NCBI GenBank assembly: GCA_043101845.1
Contig: JBICHN010000011.1
Coordinates: 1,612,001 to 1,676,000, forward strand
Source: JBICHN01 sp043101845
GTDB lineage: Bacteria > Planctomycetota > Phycisphaerae > Phycisphaerales > UBA5793
Direction: 5' to 3'
DNA length: 64,000 nucleotides
The position numbers and the translations under genes were made by a program. Shown here in pieces: positions 41,381 to 49,651 of the stretch. The number at the start of each line of letters is the position of its first letter. Position 1 is the first letter of the stretch. The notes below the pieces were generated by a model. That model was not told where the DNA came from. It saw nothing but the letters and a program-made list of their open reading frames with translations, and did not search any database.

Positions 41381-43018
41381 ATGTGCCTTGGCAGACTCTC
41401 GCGCGTGGCGGCGGCCGCCGCCGTGCTGTTCCTCATCATGACATTCCCGGCAACCACGATCGGGCAATTGTCCGAGGTTCGGGTCGAAGTGCACGACCCC
41501 GATTTCATCCCGCTGCACTCCTACTGCATCGGTGAGCACGCCGACCGCCTTATCTTCTTCGGCGGGATTTCGAAGATGGGAATGCACAGTCTCAACCAGA
41601 GCGGTGAGATCACCTTTCCGATTGAAGTCTTCAACCCAGCCATCCATGTGTATGAGTTGGCGACCGGATCGCTCTGGAGCGCGTCGACCGCCACACTTCC
41701 CGACGACATTCAACTCGCCCTACTCGTCACAAATGCCGCGGCGTTTCAGCAGGGCGATCATCTCTACCTCTACGGCGGATACGGTCCGAATCTCGACGGC
41801 ACGAACTGGGGTACCCGACCGGCCGTGACCGAGATTGACCTTGTGGCCGTACACGACGCCGTGGTCGGCGGTACCGCGGTTCCCGCGTCCGCGTTCTCCA
41901 TCATATCGTCCGAAGCCGCACAGGTCGCCGGCGCCGCCATTGTGCGGCTCGGCGAGCGATTCGCGCTGATCGGCGGCTCGAAGTTCCGTGGCAACTACGG
42001 CACGAGGGACGACTTCTCGAACACCTACCGGAAGGAACTCCAGATCTTCGATCCGCGGGTCAGTTGGACGGCTCCGGTCGAAGTGTTCAGCGACCCGGAG
42101 CTGCGACGCCGGGACATGAACGCGTCGCCGATCACGATTCCCGTCGGTGGGACGCCAACGCCCGGCCTCGCCGTCCACACGGGCGTCTTTCAACCCGACG
42201 CGCCGCTCCCCTGGGATTACCCCATTCTCTATGCGGACGGGCAGACTCCTTATCTCGACACGGCGTTCTATCAGCGAATGAATCAGTACACCGCTCCCCG
42301 CGTTTCCCTGTATTCGGAGCGGCTCGGCCGCAACTGCCTGCTTACCTTCGGCGGCCTCTCGTCGCATATGTGGGACGGGGCCTACTTCGTGCCGAATTTC
42401 GCCATCCCGTGGGTGGACGAGATTACGCAGTTGACCGTTGAGAATGGCTTCTTCGTTGACGAATCCGTGATCGGGGAAGCGCCGAAGGCGATCGTCGACG
42501 CGGAGTTCGTCGTCAATCCGGATCTTCCGACCAACGCGGGCGGACAGATTCTGCTCGATGGAATTCCCGCCGGCGAGACGCTCCTGGGGTACTACCTCGG
42601 AGGCGTCGTGGCCGACCAGCCGGCGAACGCGCCGCCGACCACCGCGGGGCGGGTCGTCTATGCCGTCTATGCGACGGTTGATCATGGCGGCCCGATCCTC
42701 GTCACGAGCGACTTCGTGATCGGCGAGGTCGCCACGATGACCGTGGAGGGCGCCGAGCCTGGCGCGCGCGTCGCGTTCGCGTACAGTCTGTTCGGCGCCG
42801 GGCCGACCTTCGTGCCATCGATCGGCATGGAAGTCGATCTTTCGCGACCCATCTACCGCGGCGGCCACGGCTACGCTAATTCGAACGGTACCGTTTCGAT
42901 CGTTCGCTCGATTCCGGACCACCTCAGCCCGCGCCCGCTGTGGATTCAGGCGGTCATGGCGCCGGCGAACGGCGACGCGGTCAAGACCAACCTCGTGAAA
43001 GCAGACCTCCGCTACTGA
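41381..43018 (+). CDS. Secreted Kelch-like protein with a C-terminal beta domain
   Basis: A 545-residue secreted protein. A signal peptide (VAAAAAVLFLIMTFPATTIG) is followed by Kelch-type beta-propeller repeats: LIFFGGISKMGMHSL, HLYLYGGYGPNLDG, FALIGGSKFRGNYG, CLLTFGGLSSHMWDG, each with the double glycine and aromatic pattern. The last 110 residues are a beta-sandwich (MTVEGAEPGARVAFAYSLFG, then PIYRGGHGYANSNGTVSI) matching the end of the secreted protein at 13602. The domain is common in planctomycete secreted proteins and probably mediates surface retention. No catalytic residues were recognised. A strong terminator follows. Confidence 0.75.
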   Translation: MCLGRLSRVAAAAAVLFLIMTFPATTIGQLSEVRVEVHDPDFIPLHSYCIGEHADRLIFFGGISKMGMHSLNQSGEITFPIEVFNPAIHVYELATGSLWSASTATLPDDIQLALLVTNAAAFQQGDHLYLYGGYGPNLDGTNWGTRPAVTEIDLVAVHDAVVGGTAVPASAFSIISSEAAQVAGAAIVRLGERFALIGGSKFRGNYGTRDDFSNTYRKELQIFDPRVSWTAPVEVFSDPELRRRDMNASPITIPVGGTPTPGLAVHTGVFQPDAPLPWDYPILYADGQTPYLDTAFYQRMNQYTAPRVSLYSERLGRNCLLTFGGLSSHMWDGAYFVPNFAIPWVDEITQLTVENGFFVDESVIGEAPKAIVDAEFVVNPDLPTNAGGQILLDGIPAGETLLGYYLGGVVADQPANAPPTTAGRVVYAVYATVDHGGPILVTSDFVIGEVATMTVEGAEPGARVAFAYSLFGAGPTFVPSIGMEVDLSRPIYRGGHGYANSNGTVSIVRSIPDHLSPRPLWIQAVMAPANGDAVKTNLVKADLRY

Positions 43019-43045
43019 ATCAAGGGCGTTCGCAGCATTCTCAGT

Positions 43046-43080
43046 CGGCCACGGATGAATCGTCCGTGGCCGTTTTCTTT
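43046..43080 (+). terminator. Rho-independent terminator after the Kelch-like gene
   Basis: CGGCCACGGA (43046-43055) pairs with TCCGTGGCCG (43063-43072) over a 7-base loop and is followed by TTTTCTTTT. A strong intrinsic terminator, 27 bases after the stop. Confidence 0.9.
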
Positions 43081-43131
43081 TCGCACGGCGCGCCCGTCGC
43101 TATCGTCTTCGACCTGCACGAGGAGATGATC

Positions 43132-44550
43132 GTGACCATCGAGAAGGCGCTCGAGGCATACGCGGCGAATCGACACGACGGAGTCGATCGACTCGTCGAG
43201 TGGTTGTCGATTCCGAGTATCAGTACGGACCCCGCATACCGAGATGAATGCCGTCGGGGAGGACAGTGGCTCGTCGACCAGCTCACGGAGATTGGACTCG
43301 ACGCGAAGCTCGAGACCACGCCGGGGCATCCGATCGTGTGGGCGCGCACGACGAATCCGGAGGCGCACGGACCGCACATTCTCTTCTACGGCCATTACGA
43401 TGTGCAGCCCGCCGACCCGCTCGAGAAGTGGAAGTCGCCTCCCTTTGAACCGGCGATTGTCGACGGACCACACGGAAAGCGGGTCGTTGCGCGCGGAGCG
43501 GTGGACGACAAGGGTCAGGTCATGACCTTCATCGAAGCCTTGCGCGCCTGGAAGGACGCGACCGGCTCCATTCCCTGCCCGGTCACCGTGATCGTGGAAG
43601 GTGAGGAAGAGTCTGCGAGCGTGAACCTCGACGCCTTTCTCGAGAGGGCGAAAGCGCGTCTCGTCGGAAACGAAGCGCGCCCGAAGCCGTGCGATCTCGT
43701 GGTGGTCAGCGACACTGGGATGTGGGATATCAACACGCCGGCGATCACGACTTCGCTGCGGGGACTCCTGTACCTTGAGGTCACGGTCCATGGCCCGAGT
43801 CATGATCTGCACTCGGGAATGGCGGGCGGCGCGGTCCCGAATCCGGCGAACGAACTCGCGCGGGTCATCGGCGAGATTCACGATGAGAATCGTCGCGTAA
43901 CGATCGACGCGTTCTATGACGATGTCGTGGAACTGACGCCCGAACAGCGACGGGAATGGGCGTCACTCGAATTCGACGAGGCGGCCTATCTGTCCGACAT
44001 GGGTGTGTCCGAGGCACGAGGCGAGCGAGATTTCTCGACACTCGAGCGTCAATGGGCGCGGCCGACCTGTGATGTGAACGGGATCTACGGCGGTTATACC
44101 GGTGTGGGCGCCAAGACGATCATTCCAAGCCACGCCTCGGCCAAGATCAGCTTTCGACTCGTACCAGATCAGCGACCGGAGAAGATCGAATCTGCGTTCA
44201 AGCAGTGGTTCGAATCGCGGCTTCCTCGTGGACTCCAGACGGAATGGCGGAGTCACGGGTCAGGGAGGGCGTACCGCGTCGAACCGAACTCTCCCTATCT
44301 CCAGACGGCGAGATCGAGTCTTGAACGGGCGACCGGCGTGAAGCCGGTGAACATCGGCAGCGGCGGATCAATCCCGGTCGTCGAAAGCATCAAGCAGACC
44401 CTCGGGCTCGATACGCTGCTCATCGGATTCGGTCTCGCCGATGATCGCGTGCACTCGCCGAACGAGAAGTTCGAGCTGCGCTGTTTCGAAATGGGGGCGC
44501 AGTCGCACATCGTGCTTCTCGGTGAGTTCGCAAAGTTGGGCGGGGAATGA
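43132..44550 (+). CDS. M20 family metallopeptidase/dipeptidase
   Basis: A 472-residue M20 peptidase. GTG 43132 is preferred: GAGGAG lies six bases upstream; ATG 43126 would sit on top of that site. Metal ligands are readable: H in YGHYDVQPAD, D in RGAVDDKGQ, E in VEGEEESAS, D in VVVSDTGMWD. A dimerisation segment (GPSHDLHSGMAGGAVPNPANELARVIG) and the closing His (DDRVHSPNEKF) are also present. It resembles carnosinase/CNDP-type dipeptidases and probably cleaves dipeptides in the cytoplasm; no signal peptide is seen. It converges with the gene at 44552, leaving a single base between. Confidence 0.9.
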   Translation: MTIEKALEAYAANRHDGVDRLVEWLSIPSISTDPAYRDECRRGGQWLVDQLTEIGLDAKLETTPGHPIVWARTTNPEAHGPHILFYGHYDVQPADPLEKWKSPPFEPAIVDGPHGKRVVARGAVDDKGQVMTFIEALRAWKDATGSIPCPVTVIVEGEEESASVNLDAFLERAKARLVGNEARPKPCDLVVVSDTGMWDINTPAITTSLRGLLYLEVTVHGPSHDLHSGMAGGAVPNPANELARVIGEIHDENRRVTIDAFYDDVVELTPEQRREWASLEFDEAAYLSDMGVSEARGERDFSTLERQWARPTCDVNGIYGGYTGVGAKTIIPSHASAKISFRLVPDQRPEKIESAFKQWFESRLPRGLQTEWRSHGSGRAYRVEPNSPYLQTARSSLERATGVKPVNIGSGGSIPVVESIKQTLGLDTLLIGFGLADDRVHSPNEKFELRCFEMGAQSHIVLLGEFAKLGGE

Positions 44551-44551
44551 G

Positions 44552-44896
44552 TCAGGCGGCGGCGCGACGGGAATGGGCGCGCTCGTCCGAGACCTCGAAG
44601 ACTTCAATGACATCGTCATCGAGCGGTGAATTCAGTGGCGCGTCCGCGTTCGGGTCGATCGCCTCGAGTCGACGCAGATGCATGAGCTGACGATGCCGAT
44701 ACTCGGCGAGCCGTCGTCGCGCCGCTTCAGTCTTGAGGTTCAACCGAAGTCGATGGGTATCGACCCTCAGATCGTGCACATGGGTCACGATCTGAACGCG
44801 TCGCGCGAGCGTGAAGAGAATCATCGTGAACGCGGTCACCGCCACGCCGACGACGATGGGCCAGTTCGGGCCGAGGATGCTCGAGGGAGAGAACAC
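44552..44896 (-). CDS. Small single-pass membrane protein at the end of the EPS operon
   Basis: A 114-residue protein starting at GTG 44896. One transmembrane segment (NWPIVVGVAVTAFTMILFTLA) is followed by a highly basic coiled coil (HDLRVDTHRLRLNLKTEAARRRLAEYRHRQLMHLRRLE) and an acidic tail. No family is recognised. It is 54 bases downstream of the WecA-like gene on the same strand and is the last gene before the convergent peptidase, so it probably belongs to the polysaccharide operon, perhaps as a small partner of the transferase. Confidence 0.5.
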   Translation of the reverse strand: MFSPSSILGPNWPIVVGVAVTAFTMILFTLARRVQIVTHVHDLRVDTHRLRLNLKTEAARRRLAEYRHRQLMHLRRLEAIDPNADAPLNSPLDDDVIEVFEVSDERAHSRRAAA

Positions 44897-44950
44897 AGTC
44901 GTGTTATCGGCGGAAACGAACGCCCACTTGATTCGCCAGCCGGATGGCGA

Positions 44951-46348
44951 TCATTTCGCCGCCGAGACCTCGGCCGGCGCGGGGTCCTTCGCGGACGCGG
45001 GTCGGGGAGATTCTGAGGGAGTTGGTGCGGCGCTTGTTGCCTCCGCGTCGCGCCGGGACTTGATTCGTTCGATCTCGGCGATCCGCTGACTCCGGCGCGC
45101 GACCTTGATTCCCGTGACCACAATAAACCCGGCGAAGACGAGGCCGATGGCGTACACGAGCCGGGCCCGCATGAAGACGAGCGTGACCGCGAGCAGGGCG
45201 AACACGCCGGAGATGGCGTACAACACGAAGACTGACCCGACGACCCTGAGGCGCGTCCGACTGAGCATGTGGTGAAGGTGGTCCCGGTCGGGGGTGAAGA
45301 TCGGGAGACCGGCGAGGCGCCGGCGAATGATCGCGAGCGTCATGTCGATCAGGGGGAGCGCGAAGACGATCAGCCCAGCGAACACGAGATGGGTCTGACC
45401 GTTCTCGCCCAAGAGCAACACGATGACCATGACGGAAAACCCGAGCAGCAGCGACCCGGCGTCGCCGAGGAAAATCGTCGCTGGTCGGAAATTGTGCGGC
45501 AGAAAACCAAGCGTGGCGCCGAGCAGCGCGAAGCACAGCGCGACCCGCGCGCCGGTCAACTCGCCGTAGTTCTTCGCGGCAAGGAGCACGGAGATCGCGA
45601 GGAGGGCGGAGGCCATGATTGAGACGCTGCCCGTCAAGAGTCCGTCGAGCCCGTCGAGCAGGTTCGCCGCGTTGCAGCCGATGAGGACAAACGCGGCGAT
45701 AATGAAGGCGCCCGTCCAATAGACGAGATCAATGTCCCAGACGCCGGGGATGATCGGCAGCGCGTGGAAGTCAACCACGATTCCGAACGAAGCTTCGAGC
45801 AGCGACTGGAACGGTGCGAGCAGACCTTCCGCGACACGACCGCCGATCGCATCGTCCCAGGCGAGCACCGCGGCGGCGATGAACATCCCGCCGACCTTCG
45901 TATAGGGGTCCCAATGCAGGATGTCGTCGGCAAGGCCTGTGAACAGGATAACGACCATCGCGATGACGACATGGAGCGGGATCGGCGTCAGGCCGGGCAC
46001 ATAACCATCGAAGAGGTAGCTCCCGGCGATCCCTGCGAACAAGCCGAGAAACACCGCGACACCGCCGAGGTACGCGACTGGTTCGCGGTGCATCTTGCGA
46101 TTCGAATCGGGCCAGTCGACAATTCCCGCCCGGAACGCCAGCTTGCGGACGAGCGGCGTGAGGAGAAGCGTGACGAGAAACGCGATCACGAAGACGAAGA
46201 GATAACCGTGGACGATCGCGCTCGGCGAGAACGGATCATGGCCGTCCGTCGAGAACCCGAGCAGATCGGTGGTCGCGTCGAGTGACACCTCGGGCACTTC
46301 GACCGACGAATCACCCGTCGGAATGGGTTCGGGTTGGAAGCGATGCAT
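44951..46348 (-). CDS. WecA/MraY-like undecaprenyl-phosphate sugar-1-phosphate transferase
   Basis: A 465-residue polytopic membrane enzyme that starts a lipid-linked glycan by moving a sugar-1-phosphate onto undecaprenyl phosphate. Signatures are KMHREPVAYLGGVAVFLGL, the catalytic acidic loop GLADDILHWDP, NAANLLDGLDGLLTGS and FLGDAGSLLLGFS, and the cytoplasmic loop DRDHLHHMLSRTR. It has about 11 hydrophobic segments and a Pro/Ala-rich tail. The start ATG 46348 overlaps the stop of the epimerase gene (TGATG), so the genes are coupled. The HIHH-type loop DRDHLHH suggests an HexNAc-1-phosphate donor. Confidence 0.9.
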   Translation of the reverse strand: MHRFQPEPIPTGDSSVEVPEVSLDATTDLLGFSTDGHDPFSPSAIVHGYLFVFVIAFLVTLLLTPLVRKLAFRAGIVDWPDSNRKMHREPVAYLGGVAVFLGLFAGIAGSYLFDGYVPGLTPIPLHVVIAMVVILFTGLADDILHWDPYTKVGGMFIAAAVLAWDDAIGGRVAEGLLAPFQSLLEASFGIVVDFHALPIIPGVWDIDLVYWTGAFIIAAFVLIGCNAANLLDGLDGLLTGSVSIMASALLAISVLLAAKNYGELTGARVALCFALLGATLGFLPHNFRPATIFLGDAGSLLLGFSVMVIVLLLGENGQTHLVFAGLIVFALPLIDMTLAIIRRRLAGLPIFTPDRDHLHHMLSRTRLRVVGSVFVLYAISGVFALLAVTLVFMRARLVYAIGLVFAGFIVVTGIKVARRSQRIAEIERIKSRRDAEATSAAPTPSESPRPASAKDPAPAEVSAAK

Positions 46349-47367
46349 CAGCACGATCGACCGTCCCCGCACTCGGTTTCCACAGCGGTGATCCGGCCGA
46401 GAGACTCCGCAATATCAAGGATGGTCTGTTCCAGGCTCATCTTCGGCTCGAAGCCGACCGTCTCGCGAATCCTTCCGATGTCCGGGACGCGGGCCATGAG
46501 ATCCTCGAAGCCCGGTTGGTACGCGTTTTCGTACGGTACGAATTCGATCGAACTCCGGCTGTCGAGTGTTTCGATCACCCGCCGCGCGAGGTCGTGAATC
46601 GAGATCGGCTCGTCGCGGCCAAGATTGAAGACGCGACCGTAAGCCCCCGGCGTCCGGAGGAGCTTCGGCAGAACCTCGACCACCTCTCGAACATCACAGA
46701 AACATCGGACCTGTGAACCATCGCCGAAGACGCGGAGCGGCTCGTGCTCGAGCGCCGCTCGTACGAAGAGGGGGAGCACCATGCCATAGTCACCCACCTG
46801 CCGGGGTCCGACCGTGTTGAAAAACCGGACGATGACGGCGGGAAGCGTCTCTTCGCGGGAGTGCGCAAGCGCGAGGTACTCATCAATCGCCTTAGTGCAG
46901 GCGTATGACCATCGAGTCTTCGAGGTTGGGCCGTACACGACATCGTCTTCTTCCGCGAACGGCGTCGCGGTCGACTTGCCGTAGACCTCGCTGGACGAGG
47001 CGATGAGAATGGGGGTGTCGTCCTTCGCTGCGAATCGAAGCACCGACGCCGTCTCGAGGATGTTCGTCTCAATCGTTTGTATGGGCCGCTCGAGGATGAG
47101 CCGAACCCCGACGGCGGCGGCGAGATGGTAAATCTCGGTGAATGCCGGGAGTGAGCCACCGTCAATGGCCGCGCTCACGGTGGAGTCGATGATCGTGAGT
47201 CGATCGGCGTCGTGCACGGCAGCGAGATTCTGTCGCCGTCCGGTCGAGAAATCATCGACCACGGTGACGAGGGCGCCCTGCGCAAGAAGGCGCTCGACCA
47301 GATGGGAGCCGATGAAACCGGCGCCGCCAGTGACGAGGATCCGTCGCGGTTCGTCTGCGCGCTTCAC
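46348..47367 (-). CDS. NAD-dependent sugar-nucleotide epimerase/dehydratase
   Basis: A 339-residue extended SDR enzyme: NAD-binding RILVTGGAGFIGSHLVERLL, the catalytic Ser/Tyr/Lys in SSSEVYG and RWSYACTKAIDEYLAL, and FFNTVGPRQVGDYGMVLP, which points to the UDP-glucuronate decarboxylase/4-epimerase or GDP-mannose dehydratase branch. It provides activated sugar for the polysaccharide pathway. The start is a GTG at 47367. It lies between the kinase-like gene and the transferase, co-transcribed with both. Confidence 0.9.
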   Translation of the reverse strand: MKRADEPRRILVTGGAGFIGSHLVERLLAQGALVTVVDDFSTGRRQNLAAVHDADRLTIIDSTVSAAIDGGSLPAFTEIYHLAAAVGVRLILERPIQTIETNILETASVLRFAAKDDTPILIASSSEVYGKSTATPFAEEDDVVYGPTSKTRWSYACTKAIDEYLALAHSREETLPAVIVRFFNTVGPRQVGDYGMVLPLFVRAALEHEPLRVFGDGSQVRCFCDVREVVEVLPKLLRTPGAYGRVFNLGRDEPISIHDLARRVIETLDSRSSIEFVPYENAYQPGFEDLMARVPDIGRIRETVGFEPKMSLEQTILDIAESLGRITAVETECGDGRSC

Positions 47368-47416
47368 AGGATGGCCAGCCCTCTCCGACCGGCGCCGCTG
47401 GGCGTCATCACCGTCG

Positions 47417-49615
47417 TCATCGGCCAGCGCTGTGACGGTACGACTCCATGTGGCGGATGTTTCGCTTGAAGTATCCGCCGGCGGCGGAACGAGCGGCGTT
47501 GAGCACGACTCCGAGATGCTCGGCCCTTGAGTTCTCGAGTTGACCGGTCAGCCGGGTCACGAGCCCGCGCTCCTCCTGCAGCGCCCGTACCACAAGCGCC
47601 GTCGCGTCGGCGTGTTGCGCGAGCAGCATGCTCTCGCCGGCGACGACAGCCGGCGGAGAATCGATGAGAATCACATCGTACATCGCGCGCAGTCGCGCGA
47701 TGACCGTACGGAACTTCTCGGTGGACAGGCGTTCGACCACCCGATGCTCACCCGATCCGGCGACGAGCACATCGAGGTTCGAGACCGAAGTCGCCTGAAC
47801 GGATTGCTCAAGCACGGCATGGTCCCCGAGCACATCGCCGAGTCCGGGCTCCGAATCGACTCCGAAGATCGACGCGATCCGCGGACGCCGGAAGTTCGCT
47901 TCGAGGACGAGTACACGGCGCTCGCTGTTCGCGATGCAGACCGCAAGATTCGAGGTCAACCAGGTCGAACCAGCGCCGGGCTGACCGCCAAGGACAAGCA
48001 GGGACTTGTGCCCCGCCTGATCGAGCGCCTGGAGAATCGGCGTCCGCAGCTGGCGCACCGATTCGGCGAGAACGCTTCGCGGCGCGTCGAGCGTCACCAG
48101 CGAGATGTCCTTCGGATTCGACGGATCTTCGCTCGCGTGCGGGACGACGCCCAGCACATGTCCGTTCGGGAGAACCGCGATGTCCGCCGGGCCTTTCACA
48201 CGCTTGTCCGTCAGTTCACGAAGGAAGATGAGTCCGGTGGTGAGGCCGCCGATGAGGACGACACCGAGCGGTACGGTCATCGTGAGGCGCGGGAAGTCTG
48301 GATTGCGGGGCGTCACGGGATCCTGAATCCTCTTCACCGGATCCGTGCGTGTTTGCTTCAGGGAGAGATCGAGATCCGAGAGACGGCGCTCCGTCTCCTG
48401 AATCGCGACATTAAGCGATTCGAGTTCGCGCTCCTTGGCGACGAGACTCTCACGGCGGGCGATGAGGCGATCGACTTCCTGCTGTCGCGCGGCGATCGCC
48501 GATTCCGTTTCCCCGATCTTCTTCTGGAGCGACTCTACGCCGCCGACCAGCCGTTCCTCTTCGATGTCGAGGTTCTCGCGGAGGACGCGCGCGAGCGTCG
48601 ACTCGCGCTCGTCAATCGCCGCGTTGACCTGCCGCTGGAGGTCACGGACATATTTATGATTCGATCCGTATTGCGACTGGAATCGACGCAATTGCGTCTG
48701 GAGTTCCGTGACACGAGTATTTAGGAACATGACCTCTCGGTTCTGTTCCGCCGCTCGACGCTCCTCCTCGGTGAATTCGATCGGCTCCTGCTGACGCCGC
48801 GTTTGAAGCGACCGGAGAGCGCCCTGGCTCTGCGAGTACGCCTGGCGATCAAGAATGATCTGCTCATTTAGAGTTGCGAGTTCGATCGCGGCGGAGGTGT
48901 TCAGTGGATCGACGGAGAAGTCGTCGCTGCGACGGATGTTGTCGATCGCTTCCTCGACGCGGCGCCGCTCATTTCTGAGCTTGTCGCGGCGTTCGTCGAA
49001 CGAAGCGCCGAGGGCATTCTTCTCGGAGACCTTGTCCGCCTGGATCTGCTCGTCATACGCATAGACCACCGCATCGAGAATGCGCTTCAGATCACCGGGG
49101 TTTGAGCCGGTCGCCGTCAGACGAATCAGGAAGGTCTCACCATACGGGATCGCCCGAACGCGTTCGGCGAGATCATCGATCGCTTCGTCGATGTTGAGAT
49201 CCCCGGTCGCGGGATCGGTGAATTCCGCGATCCACTCCGTATTCTTAACAGGAGGGGCGGTCGCCGCATCGCGCAAGATTGGGGGACGGACCATTGACGC
49301 CGCCAAGGTCGCGAGCTGGAGTTCGTAGTAGTCTGGATTCGGGAGACTCGGATCGCTGATCGCGTTCGGATCTACATTCGGCGGATTGACCTGGTAGAGC
49401 GCTTCGGCGGTGTAGACCGGAGGAATGAGGAAATTCGCGACGACTCCGATGACCGCGCCGATGACAGCGCTGGCGAGAATGATCCAGACATACTGGCGGA
49501 TGACACGAATCGGATCAACGCTCGAGATGGAGGCGGTGTCCCCAGGCCCATGTTGTGGCCTTCGACGATTTGGCGTCGACGCGGGCCGGAGTTGTGTCGG
49601 TGTTTGAGCGTTCAT
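47417..49615 (-). CDS. Wzz/BY-kinase-like polysaccharide co-polymerase with a degenerate P-loop
   Basis: A 732-residue protein of the Wzz-plus-tyrosine-autokinase layout: N-terminal transmembrane segment (WIILASAVIGAVIGVVANFLI), a periplasmic coiled-coil region (residues about 150-430), a second transmembrane segment (LTMTVPLGVVLIGGLTTGLIFL), and a cytoplasmic P-loop domain. The P-loop reads GGQPGAGSTWLTSNLA: the invariant Lys of GKS/T is replaced by Ser (about residue 550), and Walker A' is EANFRRP in place of the usual DxDxR. Walker B (VILIDSPP) is intact. The C-terminus has only two tyrosines, not the usual cluster. It should control chain length, but kinase activity is doubtful. Confidence 0.85.
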   Translation of the reverse strand: MNAQTPTQLRPASTPNRRRPQHGPGDTASISSVDPIRVIRQYVWIILASAVIGAVIGVVANFLIPPVYTAEALYQVNPPNVDPNAISDPSLPNPDYYELQLATLAASMVRPPILRDAATAPPVKNTEWIAEFTDPATGDLNIDEAIDDLAERVRAIPYGETFLIRLTATGSNPGDLKRILDAVVYAYDEQIQADKVSEKNALGASFDERRDKLRNERRRVEEAIDNIRRSDDFSVDPLNTSAAIELATLNEQIILDRQAYSQSQGALRSLQTRRQQEPIEFTEEERRAAEQNREVMFLNTRVTELQTQLRRFQSQYGSNHKYVRDLQRQVNAAIDERESTLARVLRENLDIEEERLVGGVESLQKKIGETESAIAARQQEVDRLIARRESLVAKERELESLNVAIQETERRLSDLDLSLKQTRTDPVKRIQDPVTPRNPDFPRLTMTVPLGVVLIGGLTTGLIFLRELTDKRVKGPADIAVLPNGHVLGVVPHASEDPSNPKDISLVTLDAPRSVLAESVRQLRTPILQALDQAGHKSLLVLGGQPGAGSTWLTSNLAVCIANSERRVLVLEANFRRPRIASIFGVDSEPGLGDVLGDHAVLEQSVQATSVSNLDVLVAGSGEHRVVERLSTEKFRTVIARLRAMYDVILIDSPPAVVAGESMLLAQHADATALVVRALQEERGLVTRLTGQLENSRAEHLGVVLNAARSAAGGYFKRNIRHMESYRHSAGR

Positions 49616-49651
49616 GCGAGTCTTCCTCCGAGGCCACCCGGGCGCCTCTGA

